Shown here piece after piece: positions 25,097 through 33,844 of a stretch of DNA of 64,000 nt. Under the pieces are notes generated by a model. It was not told the origin of the DNA, did not search any database, and saw nothing but the letters and a program-made list of their open reading frames with translations. The DNA comes from Mycobacterium cookii (GTDB lineage Bacteria > Actinomycetota > Actinomycetes > Mycobacteriales > Mycobacteriaceae). A program made the translations under genes and the position numbers. Each line of letters begins with the position of its first letter. Position 1 is the first letter of the stretch. The stretch spans positions 3,534,001 through 3,598,000 of the forward strand of contig NZ_AP022569.1 of assembly GCF_010727945.1 (NCBI RefSeq). Direction: 5' to 3'.

Positions 25097-26080
25097 TCAG
25101 GCGACCGGCGGTTGCAGTTCGAGGCGCAGCAGTGCGGCTTTGCGGATGACCCCGTCGGGTGGGGCTGTGGTGCCACCGTCGGTCGTGACGTAGGCGACCC
25201 GGCCGGTGTCGCCGGGACGGCGACGCCACGCCGCGCTGGACGGGCCGACGAGGGCTTGGTCGAACGGGTCTCCTGCGATGTGGCGGACCTCGCTGCCGTG
25301 CCGGGGTTCGAGTGGCACCCGGTCGATCGTGTTCGCGCGATGCCGGGTGACGTAGGCGAAACCGGCATCTTCGTCGACACAGAAGTCGTCCGCGTTGTCG
25401 ATCGCGGCGACGAACTCGGGGTGACCCGCCGGCTCCAGCGTCGTCGGGTCGACCGCGACGCGCATGAAAACCTGCTGCGCGGTTGAGGTGTAGAACACGT
25501 ATCCGCTTTGTGCGCCGAATCGCACACCGTTGACACCTGGCTGCGGCGGCCAGGGCACGCCGCTGTCGGGGTCCATGGCCATCGTGTCGTCAGCCAGCCA
25601 GACCCGCGCTGTGGCGGTTCTGCCGCCCGGCCCCACATCGATGCGCCAGAGGAGACCGCCGAAACTGTCGGCAACCAGCATCACACCGGGCCCGATCAAG
25701 CAGCTGCCGTTCAGCCCTGTCGCGAGATCGTCGAAGGCATAAATACTTTCGGGCGTCACGGGCTCGCCGGGCGTCCAGCGGGTCAGATCGATGCGCGCCA
25801 GATGAGATCGTTGACTGGCGTAGGCGTCGGTGACGCAGACGATGAACACGTCGGGTTCGATCTCGAGGATGCCGGACACCATGTGTTCGAACGTGTGCAC
25901 CAGCACCGGAGCGACATCGGCGTGCGGTTCCGGGCCAGGGACACACCACAGCTGCTTTTGCAGCACCGCAGTGACCAACACCGAGCCGTCACGGCGCACG
26001 GCGAGGTTCTCCAGGAAGTACTTCTCATCGAAATAGGCGACCGGTGTCACCGTGACGTCGGGAATTGCGGGCATTGGCAT
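25097..26080 (-). CDS. SMP-30/gluconolactonase-like beta-propeller protein
   Basis: A 327-residue protein with repeated blade-like segments: FLENLAVRRDGSVLVT, GILEIEPDVFIVCV, DLATGLNGSCLIGPGVMLVADSFGGLLWRID, PGVNGVRFGAQSGYVFYTS and DNADDFCVDEDAGFAYVTRH. This is the six-bladed SMP-30 fold, members of which are Ca/Zn-dependent lactonases or strictosidine-synthase-like. No signal peptide. AAGGAGGATC before ATG 26080 gives a strong start. It lies 40 bp downstream of the CMD-like gene and is likely co-transcribed and controlled by the divergent TetR. Confidence 0.82.
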   Translation of the reverse strand: MPMPAIPDVTVTPVAYFDEKYFLENLAVRRDGSVLVTAVLQKQLWCVPGPEPHADVAPVLVHTFEHMVSGILEIEPDVFIVCVTDAYASQRSHLARIDLTRWTPGEPVTPESIYAFDDLATGLNGSCLIGPGVMLVADSFGGLLWRIDVGPGGRTATARVWLADDTMAMDPDSGVPWPPQPGVNGVRFGAQSGYVFYTSTAQQVFMRVAVDPTTLEPAGHPEFVAAIDNADDFCVDEDAGFAYVTRHRANTIDRVPLEPRHGSEVRHIAGDPFDQALVGPSSAAWRRRPGDTGRVAYVTTDGGTTAPPDGVIRKAALLRLELQPPVA

Positions 26081-26120
26081 GACGGATCCTCCTTCGCGTG
26101 AATGGTGTTGTCGCCGTGCA

Positions 26121-26681
26121 TCATTGGTCCAGTCCTTGGGCGTTGGCCGGAACGTCGAAGGCCGCCAGCGTCATCGACACCGCGGTGAACCATCCGATCA
26201 GGACGGTGACGTCGACGATGCCGGCATCGCCGATCAGGGCCTTGGCGCGTCGATACAGCCCCAGCGGCACGAAACGGGGAGTGACGAGGGTGGCGGCGAG
26301 TTCGTACACGATTTGTTGACGCGGATCGTCGAACGTGGCCGGGCGCCCGGCGATCAACGCCTCGACCGTCTCTGGCGCCAGGCCGCCCTGTTGCACGCCG
26401 ATCTTTTCGTGCTCGTAGTTGGCGTAGGGCGTGGCCCAGCGCCCGGTGGTCAGGTTGGTGACGATCTCGATCTCGGCCTTGGTCAACGTCGAGTCGGTCT
26501 GGAAGTAGGCGCCGGTCGGCGCGATCGTCCGGGACAGGCGCGGGTTGGCCAGCCAGATCTTGTGCGGCCCGGGGACCAGTCCGCGTAGCTCGCGGGTGAA
26601 GTCGTAGGCGGATCTCATCTCAGCGGGCATGCGGTCAGCTGGAGTCTCGGTGTAGCGACCGAATGTGCCGAAGTCGGACAT
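26121..26681 (-). CDS. Carboxymuconolactone decarboxylase-family protein
   Basis: A 186-residue all-helical protein. The CMD/AhpD segment LTKAEIEIVTNLTTGRWATPYANYEHEKIG is present, with the conserved Glu and the ExH region, but it lacks the CxxC of AhpD-type peroxidases, so a decarboxylase, hydrolase or lactonase role is more likely than redox. AAGGAGG precedes ATG 26681. It heads a two-gene unit with the SMP-30-like protein, divergent from a TetR gene with two palindromes between. Confidence 0.83.
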   Translation of the reverse strand: MSDFGTFGRYTETPADRMPAEMRSAYDFTRELRGLVPGPHKIWLANPRLSRTIAPTGAYFQTDSTLTKAEIEIVTNLTTGRWATPYANYEHEKIGVQQGGLAPETVEALIAGRPATFDDPRQQIVYELAATLVTPRFVPLGLYRRAKALIGDAGIVDVTVLIGWFTAVSMTLAAFDVPANAQGLDQ

Positions 26682-26699
26682 GTGCCGGCCTCCTTAAGA

Positions 26700-26770
26700 G
26701 AATGATCGTTCACTTTTCCTTCACGCCAGCGTGCATCGGAAGGCGTCCGCCTGTCAATAGCGAACGTTCG
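26700..26770. promoter_or_regulatory. Two candidate TetR operator palindromes in a divergent gap
   Basis: CGAACGTTCG at 26761-26770 is a perfect 10-bp palindrome, and GAATGATCGTTC at 26700-26711 is a near-palindrome sharing the CGTTC core. They flank the divergent promoters of the CMD-like/SMP-30 unit and the TetR gene at 26794. Nothing else stands out in the 112-bp gap, which is AT-richer than its surroundings. Confidence 0.45.
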
Positions 26771-26793
26771 TGCTTTTTAGTTAAGCTCTCGAC

Positions 26794-27372
26794 GTGCCCA
26801 GGGTTTCAGCGCAATACCGCGACGCGCGACGGGCCCACATTCTGGCCGCCGCTCGACGCTGCTTTGTGCGCGACGGCTTTCACCAGACATCCATGCAGGA
26901 TCTGGTCCGCGAGGCAGGAATGTCCTCTGGTGCGGTGTATCGGTACTTCGCCAGTAAGGACGAGATGATCGTCGCGATCGCCGAGGAGAATCTGGACCAG
27001 ATCGTCGCGATCGTCCGAGAGTCGGTCGCCGGAGGCGCCGATCTGGGCGAGGCGCTGGCCGCTGCGCTGGAGTTCGCGAGTAAACGCCACGCCGAGGACG
27101 GCTTCGCGGCGATCGCGCTGGTGGTGTGGTCGGAAGCCCTGCGCAACCCGGTGCTGGCGGCCCGGTTACGCGACTCGTTTGACGCGGCAGGTCAAGAGTT
27201 GGCCGAGACCGCGCGGGCGTCGTCGAACGGTGTGAAACTCGCCCCTGACGTGCTGGCCACGACTCTGCTCTGCGTGCTGCCCGGCTATCTGCTGCAAGCG
27301 GCGATCCGCGGGCCCGACGCGGTCGCGCCGATTCCCGATGGCGTGCGAGCCCTCTTCCCATCGGGCCGGTGA
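26794..27372 (+). CDS. TetR-family transcriptional regulator
   Basis: A 192-residue regulator starting at GTG 26794 (MPRVSAQYRDARRAHILAAA). The helix-turn-helix spans ~10-58 with TSMQDLVREAGMSSGAVYRYFASKDEMI. The C-terminal half is a helical ligand-binding domain (FAAIALVVWSEALRNPVLAARLRDS). It is divergent from the CMD-like/SMP-30 genes and is probably their repressor. A downstream SDR gene (27402) follows on the same strand and could be in the same transcript. Confidence 0.86.
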   Translation: MPRVSAQYRDARRAHILAAARRCFVRDGFHQTSMQDLVREAGMSSGAVYRYFASKDEMIVAIAEENLDQIVAIVRESVAGGADLGEALAAALEFASKRHAEDGFAAIALVVWSEALRNPVLAARLRDSFDAAGQELAETARASSNGVKLAPDVLATTLLCVLPGYLLQAAIRGPDAVAPIPDGVRALFPSGR

Positions 27373-27401
27373 ATGCTGATAGGCGACGCTAGTCTCAGAC
27401 G

Positions 27402-28292
27402 GTGACGACATCCTGGTCGCCGAGCAGACTCGGTAACTTGACCGGCAAGCGCATCATCGTGACCGGAGCGACCAACGGGGTGGGGTTGGGCACCGCACGT
27501 CTGCTTGCCCACGCGGGTGCACACGTGATCTTGGCCGTCCGCAACACGGAGTTGGGCGCCAAGCGGGCTGCCGAGATCGGCGGCTCCACCTCGATCGTCA
27601 AACTCGACCTCGCCGATCTGGCATCAGTACGCGCATTCCCTGACCTCCTCGACGGCGACGTCGACATCCTGATCAACAATGCCGGGGGACTCAGTCAGCG
27701 TCGAACCGAAACCGTCGATGGCTTCGAAATGACCATCGGCACAAACTTTTTGGGCCCGTTCGCGCTGACCAATCTGCTGTTGGGACGCATCCGCTCGCAG
27801 ATCATCAACGTCGGATCCGACGCCCACAAATCGGCGACGCTGCGGCTCGACGACATGCATCTGCGATCGAACCGGTGGGCCGCCTATCCCGCGTATGCGC
27901 GTTCCAAACTTGCGGTGATGCTGTGGGGCCTCGAGCTGGATCGCCGGCTGCGGGCCGCGAAATCCCCAATCTCCACCCAACTCACGCATCCGGGCTGGGT
28001 CTCGTCGAATCTCTCCAACGTGTCGAGCACGCCGCTGATGGGCGGGTTTCACCGGGCGGTGACGACGTTGGCCGGCAGGTTCGGCAACGACATCGAAGAG
28101 GGCGCCGCGCCCACGCTGTACTGCATCAGCGAGCCGATTCCGCCCGGCAGTTATGTCGGTGTCGACGGCCGCTTCGGGCTGAAAGGCGGCCCCGTGCTGA
28201 TCGGACGGTCGCCATTGGCCTGCGATTATGACACCGCCGCAAGGGTTGTCGAGTTCGGCGAGCGAGAGACCGGGACAACGTTGACGGTGTAG
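27402..28292 (+). CDS. Short-chain dehydrogenase (retinol-dehydrogenase-like)
   Basis: A 296-residue SDR starting at GTG 27402. The cofactor motif is IIVTGATNGVGLGTARLLA with AVRN after beta-2 (Arg favours NADP). LINNAGG follows, and the catalytic part is NVGSDAH ... YPAYARSKLAVML (Tyr and Lys present). The longer C-terminus with GSYVGVDGRFGLKGGP matches WWOX/retinol-dehydrogenase-like members. It follows the TetR gene by 29 bp. Substrate unknown, probably a lipophilic alcohol or ketone. Confidence 0.85.
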   Translation: MTTSWSPSRLGNLTGKRIIVTGATNGVGLGTARLLAHAGAHVILAVRNTELGAKRAAEIGGSTSIVKLDLADLASVRAFPDLLDGDVDILINNAGGLSQRRTETVDGFEMTIGTNFLGPFALTNLLLGRIRSQIINVGSDAHKSATLRLDDMHLRSNRWAAYPAYARSKLAVMLWGLELDRRLRAAKSPISTQLTHPGWVSSNLSNVSSTPLMGGFHRAVTTLAGRFGNDIEEGAAPTLYCISEPIPPGSYVGVDGRFGLKGGPVLIGRSPLACDYDTAARVVEFGERETGTTLTV

Positions 28293-28296
28293 TCGG

Positions 28297-29043
28297 CTAC
28301 ACCGGTGTGGCGAGAATCGCCACCGCATCGCCGCCGACTGAAACGCCCGCGGATCCGATGCGCTCGAGCAACCGCGCGCGCAACTGCGCTGCTTTGTCTT
28401 CGGCGAGTATCAGTTGGTTGGAGAACGTGAAGGCGATATCGACCCACTGCTGTGCGGTGTAGTGCACGTCGTGCGGATAGCGCCGCTGGGTGACGGTGAA
28501 GCCCGCGTCAGCGATCAGCTCGACGACCTCGTCGGGATTGCCGTCGCCCCTGTGGGTTTCGACGTCCATGTAGTCCCGGTAGATCGACTCGAATTCGGCA
28601 CGGGTCGGGTTGGTGGGTCGCAGCCGATTCCAGATCAGCGCCAATCGTCCGCCGTCGTTGAGGATTTCGCTGATCTTCGGCAGTGCTGCGGCCGGATCGA
28701 CCCAGTGGAAGGATGCGGCGAACACGACCCGATCGAACTGGCGGCCCGCGGGCTCCCACTCCTCGAATGTCGCGATCTCGACCGGGATGCCCTTGGCTTG
28801 GGCGACCGCGGCCATGCGGGCATCGGGCTCGACCGCAAGCAGGTCGGCGCCTCGCTCGATGAGCTGCATCGAGGCGATGCCGGTGCCGGCACCCACCTCG
28901 AGGACACGGTGAGCTTCGGAAGCCAACACGTCGTCGATCAACTGGTCGGGGTAACGCGGGCGGAAGGCGTCGTAATTGTGGGCCGCGCTGCCAAATGAGT
29001 TGGCGCGCTGGCGATTAGTGAACAGGTTCAGTCGCGCTGGCAT
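28297..29043 (-). CDS. Class I SAM-dependent methyltransferase
   Basis: A 248-residue protein. AHNYDAFRPRYPDQLIDDVL precedes motif I VLEVGAGTGIASMQLIERG; the acidic loop is AVEPDARM, and FDRVVFAASFHWVDPAAALPKI is the motif IV region containing the HW pair typical of this trans-aconitate/Tam-like family. Likely cytosolic small-molecule methyltransferase. Convergent with the SDR gene, 4 bp apart. Confidence 0.85.
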   Translation of the reverse strand: MPARLNLFTNRQRANSFGSAAHNYDAFRPRYPDQLIDDVLASEAHRVLEVGAGTGIASMQLIERGADLLAVEPDARMAAVAQAKGIPVEIATFEEWEPAGRQFDRVVFAASFHWVDPAAALPKISEILNDGGRLALIWNRLRPTNPTRAEFESIYRDYMDVETHRGDGNPDEVVELIADAGFTVTQRRYPHDVHYTAQQWVDIAFTFSNQLILAEDKAAQLRARLLERIGSAGVSVGGDAVAILATPV

Positions 29044-29117
29044 GTCACCGAGCCTAGTGACGTCAGTTGTGACCCAGCTGTGAAGCTGTGGTGGCGCCGC
29101 GCCGATTCACCAACGGC

Positions 29118-29807
29118 TCACGTGGTCGATCGCAAGCGTGAACGACGACTACGACTGGAACGGGAGGTATTTCCACCAGCTGCCGCCGGGCTGCGTACCC
29201 CTTCGGCGAAGATTTGCGCGCCGAGTTCTATTTGCGCGCGAATCTCGCGCTCAGAAGTGCCGAACCAACGTGGACCGACGGTCGCGGTGAAGATCGTGAA
29301 ATTAGCGAGCAGTTCGGCCAGAGTAGCTGGGTCGACGTGCGGGGAGACTTGGCCGAGATGCTGGTAATGGGCAACGCCCTCGGCGATCACCGACACACGT
29401 TGATCGTGATTCGGACGCATGACGCGAAGGGAGAAGGCGGGGTCAGATAGGGCACGCCCGGCGATGTCCCAGCCCGGCACCGTGCCATTTTGCTGGTGGA
29501 CCGTAAGGCGCGTCAAAAACAGCTGCCGGACGAATTCGACGAATTCGTCCGGCAGGGACTCCAAGACTTTGTCCTCTGCTTCGGTCACACCTTCCGCGAT
29601 CTGACGCGAGACAACTTGTTCGAAGATGCCTTGCTTGTCACGAAAATAGTGAAAGAGCATCGACTCCGAGCAGCCGGCGCGTCGAGCGATTTCCTTCGTC
29701 ACTGCCGCGTCAAAGCCCTGTTCGGCAAATACTTCAGCCGCCGCCTCCACGAGGGCGCGCTGTTTGCCGTCCTTATCTCGGACACGCTTGGCGCGGCTTG
29801 TGGCCAT
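29118..29807 (-). CDS. TetR regulator of the P450/CoA-transferase cluster (inferred)
   Basis: A 229-residue TetR. The helix-turn-helix is AFAEQGF-type: ALVEAAAEVFAEQGFDAAV, EIARRAGCSESMLFHYFRDKQGIF. The ligand domain contains LFLTRLTVHQQNGTVPGW. An unusual C-terminal tail is rich in Ser and Arg (TSRSSRSRRSRLRSTT). It is divergent from the alcohol dehydrogenase gene across 122 bp, and that gap holds a TCAAG-N5-CTTGA palindrome that recurs at the P450/amidohydrolase promoter. I infer that it controls both. Confidence 0.84.
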   Translation of the reverse strand: MATSRAKRVRDKDGKQRALVEAAAEVFAEQGFDAAVTKEIARRAGCSESMLFHYFRDKQGIFEQVVSRQIAEGVTEAEDKVLESLPDEFVEFVRQLFLTRLTVHQQNGTVPGWDIAGRALSDPAFSLRVMRPNHDQRVSVIAEGVAHYQHLGQVSPHVDPATLAELLANFTIFTATVGPRWFGTSEREIRAQIELGAQIFAEGVRSPAAAGGNTSRSSRSRRSRLRSTT

Positions 29808-29880
29808 TGGGACACAGTAACGCGACGGCGCAGCCTGCGGCCGTAACGCGGCTCCCCTACGTTCGCCGGGCCGATCCGTA

Positions 29881-29895
29881 TCAAGTGACGCTTGA
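29881..29895. promoter_or_regulatory. Cluster operator, copy 1 (TCAAGTGACGCTTGA)
   Basis: Inverted repeat TCAAG-TGACG-CTTGA, 34 bp before the alcohol dehydrogenase start and 73 bp upstream of the divergent TetR start. It is the same element as the sites at 32435-32449 and 32468-32482; the shared form is TCAAGTGNNNCT(T/C)GA. Confidence 0.65.
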
Positions 29896-29929
29896 CATCA
29901 TTCTCGCGACGTCGTTAAATGCGTCGACA

Positions 29930-31051
29930 ATGAAGATGAATGCGGCGGTGGTGTGGGACATCCACCAAGAGTGGAGCGTCGAAGAGATCGACCTCGACGG
30001 CCCACAAGAAGGCGAAGTGCTCATTTCCTTCGAGGCGACCGGGCTCTGCCATTCCGATCACCACGTCCGCGAGGGAGACCTTCCTCTGGCGCTCCCGTTG
30101 GTCGGCGGGCACGAGGGAGCCGGCATCGTTCAAGAGGTCGGACCCGGCGTGCGGAACCTGAACGTCGGCGATCATGTGGTGGGCTTGTTCCTGCCGGCGT
30201 GCGGTCGTTGTCGTTGGTGCTCGACCGGTCACCAAAATCTCTGTGACCTCGGTGCTCAAATGGCGACCGGCGAGCAATTGGACGGCGGTTTCCGCCGTCA
30301 CGCCAAGGGCCGTGACATCGGTGCGCTGGCCTGGCTGGGCGCCTTTGCGCAATACGGAACGGTGCCGGAGGCGTCGGTGGTCAAGATCGACGAGGACATC
30401 CCGTTGAGCCGGGCCTGTCTTGTCGGCTGCGGCGTGACCACCGGCTGGGGCTCGGCGGTGAACACCGCGGGAGTCAGACCGGGTGACACCGTCGTGGTGA
30501 TCGGATGCGGCGGTATCGGCAGTGGCGCGATCCAGGGTGCGCGCTTGGCCGGGGCCGAGAAGATCATCGCCGTGGACATCGCAGAGTCGAAGCGCGACAT
30601 CGTTTCTCAGTTCGGCGCCACTCACTTCGCCACGTCGATGCCCGAGGCGACGGCGCTGGTCGCGGACGCGACTCGCGGAGTGATGGCCGACTCCGCGATT
30701 GTGACCGTCGGACTGGTGGAAGCCCCGATGATTGTCGACGCGCTCAACATCGTCAGCAAGAACGGCGCTGTTGTGATCACCGCGCTGGGCTCGATGCTCG
30801 ACATGACGGCGACGCTGCCGATGTCGATGGTCGCGATGGTGACGCTCTTTCAGAAGCGACTGCTGGGAAGCCTTTACGGCGAAGCCAATCCGCGTTCCGA
30901 CATCCCGCGTCTGCTCAGCCTTTATCGAGAGGGCAAGCTGCTACTGGATGAAACGGTCACCACCGAATACAAGCTCGCCGATATCAACGACGCCTACGAC
31001 GATATGCTCGCGGGCCGGAACATTCGCGGCGTGATCATCCACGAGCATTGA
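29930..31051 (+). CDS. Zinc-dependent alcohol dehydrogenase, NDMA-type
   Basis: A 373-residue medium-chain dehydrogenase. Catalytic-zinc ligands are in ATGLCHSDHH and VGGHEGAGIV; structural-zinc Cys are in LPACGRCRWCSTGHQNLC; the Rossmann motif is VVVIGCGGIGSGAIQGARL followed by IIAVDIAE (Asp favours NAD). The close match is the NDMA-dependent alcohol dehydrogenase group, which uses tightly bound NAD and an unknown redox partner (mycofactocin-linked in mycobacteria). Start at ATG 29930; the frame is open further upstream but crosses the operator. It likely oxidises the alcohol made by the cluster P450. Confidence 0.88.
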   Translation: MKMNAAVVWDIHQEWSVEEIDLDGPQEGEVLISFEATGLCHSDHHVREGDLPLALPLVGGHEGAGIVQEVGPGVRNLNVGDHVVGLFLPACGRCRWCSTGHQNLCDLGAQMATGEQLDGGFRRHAKGRDIGALAWLGAFAQYGTVPEASVVKIDEDIPLSRACLVGCGVTTGWGSAVNTAGVRPGDTVVVIGCGGIGSGAIQGARLAGAEKIIAVDIAESKRDIVSQFGATHFATSMPEATALVADATRGVMADSAIVTVGLVEAPMIVDALNIVSKNGAVVITALGSMLDMTATLPMSMVAMVTLFQKRLLGSLYGEANPRSDIPRLLSLYREGKLLLDETVTTEYKLADINDAYDDMLAGRNIRGVIIHEH

Positions 31052-31070
31052 GCGGCAACGAAAGTGACGC

Positions 31071-32327
31071 CTAATCCAGCGTGACCCGCGGTCCGGGCGT
31101 GAACACCACCGGAATCTCACGGAACCCGCGAGTCACGGAATTTCCGTGAAAGACCGACTCGGCATCTGATGCCGTGTAATCGGGCATGCGGCTAAGCACT
31201 TGCTCCACACCGATACGGAACTCAAGCCGGGCGAGGTTCGACCCCAGGCAGCGGTGGACACCGGCGCCGAATCCAAGATGGCGGTTGGTTTCACGGTCGA
31301 GGATGCACTTGTCTGCATCCGGGAACTCGCGACTGTCGCGGTTGCCCGAGGCGTAGTTGACCACCACCGATTCGCCCGGGCAAAGCCTCTGGCCGCCGAG
31401 CTCGACTTCCTTGGTCACCGTGCGGGGGATGCCGTGTATGGATCCGGCGAATCGAATGAACTCCTCGATCGCGGTCGGCATGATCTCGGGTTGGCGGATC
31501 AATCGGTCGCGTTCCGCGGGATGCGTCCCGAGGTAGTGCAACGCGAATGACATTGCGCTGGCGGTGGTTTCCAAGCCGGCTTGAACCAGCAGCATGGCAT
31601 TCGACACGACGCTCAGGAATTCCAGCTTGGTACCGTCGATTTCGGCTGACAGCAGCACGTCGATCAAGTCGTCTTTTGGGCCCTCCTTCATCCGGGTCGT
31701 GACAGCGTTGGTGATGTGCTCGAAGAGCCCGCCCCACGCCGTCATGCGGATCTCTTCGGTGGCCCCGTTGAGCGCGGTGTCCGTCAACTCGATGCACAGG
31801 AGGACATCACCGACCGGCATGCCCAGGACGTACTTGAAGAAGACGATGCCGGGTTGTTGCCATGCGACCATCGCCAGATCGCCGCGACCATCCTCGATGA
31901 AGGTGTCGATCAGAGCGTCGGTCTCGGCCCGGATCTGCGGTTGCAGCTGCTTCATCCTGCCGGGGGAGAAGTAGGGGTTGAGCACTTTCCGTAACTGCTG
32001 TTGTCGCGGAGGATCGAGGGCGATCACGACATCCCCGGGGAGTTGCTGCGCAGCGTCTCCAGAAGGACTGCTGGAGAAGGTTTCCCAATTTCGTAGCACC
32101 TCGTAGCACTCGTCGTAGCGCAGTGCGACCCAGGCGCCGTCATCGCGTGCGACGAGGAACGGAAAGTCGGTGTGCGCGACAGCCGCTTTGTCGCGCATGT
32201 GCGAATACACCTCGTACAAGAACTCCGGATCGTTGAAGTCCTCATGGCGGAGATCGAAGTTCTCGGCGTGGTCCTCGAGTGACTTGGGCACTGGCGCGTC
32301 GTCCTTCTCTCGATGCGACCACCACAT
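31071..32327 (-). CDS. Cytochrome P450
   Basis: About 418 residues. The N-terminus is MWWSHREKDDAPVPKSLEDH then FDLRHEDFNDPEFLYEVYSHM. The I-helix is LLVQAGLETTASAMSFA (Glu instead of the common Asp), the K-helix ExxR is EEFIRF, and the heme loop is LGFGAGVHRCLGSNLARLE (F-x-x-G-x-H-x-C-x-G intact). The open frame extends to 32471 but that region contains the operators, so I use the ATG at 32327. It is divergent from the amidohydrolase operon, whose last gene is a P450-type ferredoxin. It probably hydroxylates the pathway substrate. Confidence 0.88.
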   Translation of the reverse strand: MWWSHREKDDAPVPKSLEDHAENFDLRHEDFNDPEFLYEVYSHMRDKAAVAHTDFPFLVARDDGAWVALRYDECYEVLRNWETFSSSPSGDAAQQLPGDVVIALDPPRQQQLRKVLNPYFSPGRMKQLQPQIRAETDALIDTFIEDGRGDLAMVAWQQPGIVFFKYVLGMPVGDVLLCIELTDTALNGATEEIRMTAWGGLFEHITNAVTTRMKEGPKDDLIDVLLSAEIDGTKLEFLSVVSNAMLLVQAGLETTASAMSFALHYLGTHPAERDRLIRQPEIMPTAIEEFIRFAGSIHGIPRTVTKEVELGGQRLCPGESVVVNYASGNRDSREFPDADKCILDRETNRHLGFGAGVHRCLGSNLARLEFRIGVEQVLSRMPDYTASDAESVFHGNSVTRGFREIPVVFTPGPRVTLD

Positions 32328-32434
32328 CGGCGTCGCGGCTTCGATGCGCGGTCTTCCTGCTGCGCGTCGGGCTCTGGCCGAAAGATGCAGCCGAGAACCG
32401 TGTTTTCGCACGATAGATGCCGCGAAAAGAGCCG

Positions 32435-32482
32435 TCAAGTGGCACTCGATAAGCTGATCGAAAGTTATCAAGTGTTACTTGA
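32435..32482. promoter_or_regulatory. Cluster operators, copies 2 and 3
   Basis: TCAAGTGTTACTTGA at 32468-32482 is a perfect palindrome (TCAAGT-GTT-ACTTGA). TCAAGTGGCACTCGA at 32435-32449 is the same with one mismatch. The centres are 33 bp apart, about three helical turns, so two dimers would sit on the same face. They lie between the divergent P450 and amidohydrolase genes. A third relative is at 29881-29895 beside the TetR gene. Confidence 0.7.
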
Positions 32483-32605
32483 CAAGCTCGATGGTCGCTC
32501 ATAGTGTCCGAGGTGTTTGGGACTGGGAGCGATGACACGCGTTCGGCCCACGGGCCCGACGCGCAGCAGGCACACGATCACACAATTGCTGTCTAGGGAG
32601 CATCC

Positions 32606-33808
32606 GTGGAACAAGATTTGCAATGGCTCATCTCCGTCGACGACCACATCATCGAGCCCCCGAACGTGTGGGTCGACCGCGCGTCTGCCGCTGATCGCGA
32701 CCGGGTACCCCACGTCGAACGCATTGACGGTGTTGACACGTGGGTCTACGAAAGACACCGTGCAACCGTCATGGGCATCTTGGTGGCCGCCCACCAGCAG
32801 CCCGACGATTACTCTCCGCTATCGGTCAACTACGACGATCTGCCGAAGGTCTATTACGACCCGAAAGCCCGAATCCCGGACATGGACCAGGATCACGTCA
32901 TCGCCGGGTTGAACTTCCCGTTCTTTCCACGCTTTTGCGGACAGGTATTTTCGCAAGTTCAGGACCGGGAACTTGGTCTGAAATGCCTCAAGGCATACAA
33001 CGACTACATCATCGACGAGTGGTGTGGGGCGGCGCCGGGTCGTTACATCCCGATGATCATCGTCCCGCTGTGGGACACCGCACTGGCCGTCGCCGAAGTG
33101 CACCGGTGTGCAGCCAAAGGTGCGAAGGCGATCGCCTTTTCCGAGAATGTCCACGCGCTGGGTTTCCCGTCGATCCACTCGGGGGAATGGGACGGATTCT
33201 TCGCGGCAGCGAACGAAACGAAGATGCCGCTCTGCACGCACATCGGGTCGTCGTCAGTCAGCCCGAACACGTCACCGGATGCGCCATTCGGTGTGCAGTC
33301 GGTCAACATCGGTCTGAACTTGGCACACTCCACGACGGATTGGCTGTTCTCGGGCAAGTTGCAGAAGTTCCCGGACCTCAAGATCGTCCTGGCCGAGGGC
33401 GGCATCGGGTGGATTCCGTACCTGCTCGAACGCGCGGAGCATGTCGCCTCCGAGTATCGCTATCTGCGCGCCAACAATTGGACGGTCGACCCGGCAACGA
33501 TGCGAATGAGCGCAGTCGCCGCGGACCCGGCCATCTTCCCGGAGTCGCCTCGGCAGTTGTTCCGCGATCACATCTACGGCTGCTTCATCGAGGACGAATT
33601 CGGGGCTGTCAACCTCGATTACATCGGCGTCGAGAACGTGATGATCGAAACCGACTACCCGCACACCGACAGCTTGTGGCCGCACTCGTTAGAGGCCGCT
33701 CTCAAGAGTCTCGAGGGTAGATCGGATGCGGACAAGTACAAGGTGCTGCAAGGCAATGCGCGGCGGGTCTTCAACTTCGAACCTGCTCCGTACCCGGTCG
33801 CAAAGTAG
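32606..33808 (+). CDS. Amidohydrolase-family (ACMSD-like) metal-dependent hydrolase
   Basis: A 400-residue TIM-barrel protein starting at GTG 32606 with AGGGAGC upstream. Metal-ligand motifs of the amidohydrolase-2 family are visible: VDDHIIEPP at the first strand, MPLCTHIGSSS with the central His, and MIETDYPHTDSLWPHS with the final Asp. YDPKARIPDMDQDHVIAGL is typical of actinobacterial members. The family hydrolyses or decarboxylates (non-oxidatively) cyclic acids. It begins a five-gene operon running to the ferredoxin. Exact reaction is unknown. Confidence 0.85.
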   Translation: MEQDLQWLISVDDHIIEPPNVWVDRASAADRDRVPHVERIDGVDTWVYERHRATVMGILVAAHQQPDDYSPLSVNYDDLPKVYYDPKARIPDMDQDHVIAGLNFPFFPRFCGQVFSQVQDRELGLKCLKAYNDYIIDEWCGAAPGRYIPMIIVPLWDTALAVAEVHRCAAKGAKAIAFSENVHALGFPSIHSGEWDGFFAAANETKMPLCTHIGSSSVSPNTSPDAPFGVQSVNIGLNLAHSTTDWLFSGKLQKFPDLKIVLAEGGIGWIPYLLERAEHVASEYRYLRANNWTVDPATMRMSAVAADPAIFPESPRQLFRDHIYGCFIEDEFGAVNLDYIGVENVMIETDYPHTDSLWPHSLEAALKSLEGRSDADKYKVLQGNARRVFNFEPAPYPVAK

Positions 33809-33844
33809 CGGCAGCCGCGCTACGCATTGAACGAAGGGAACAGC

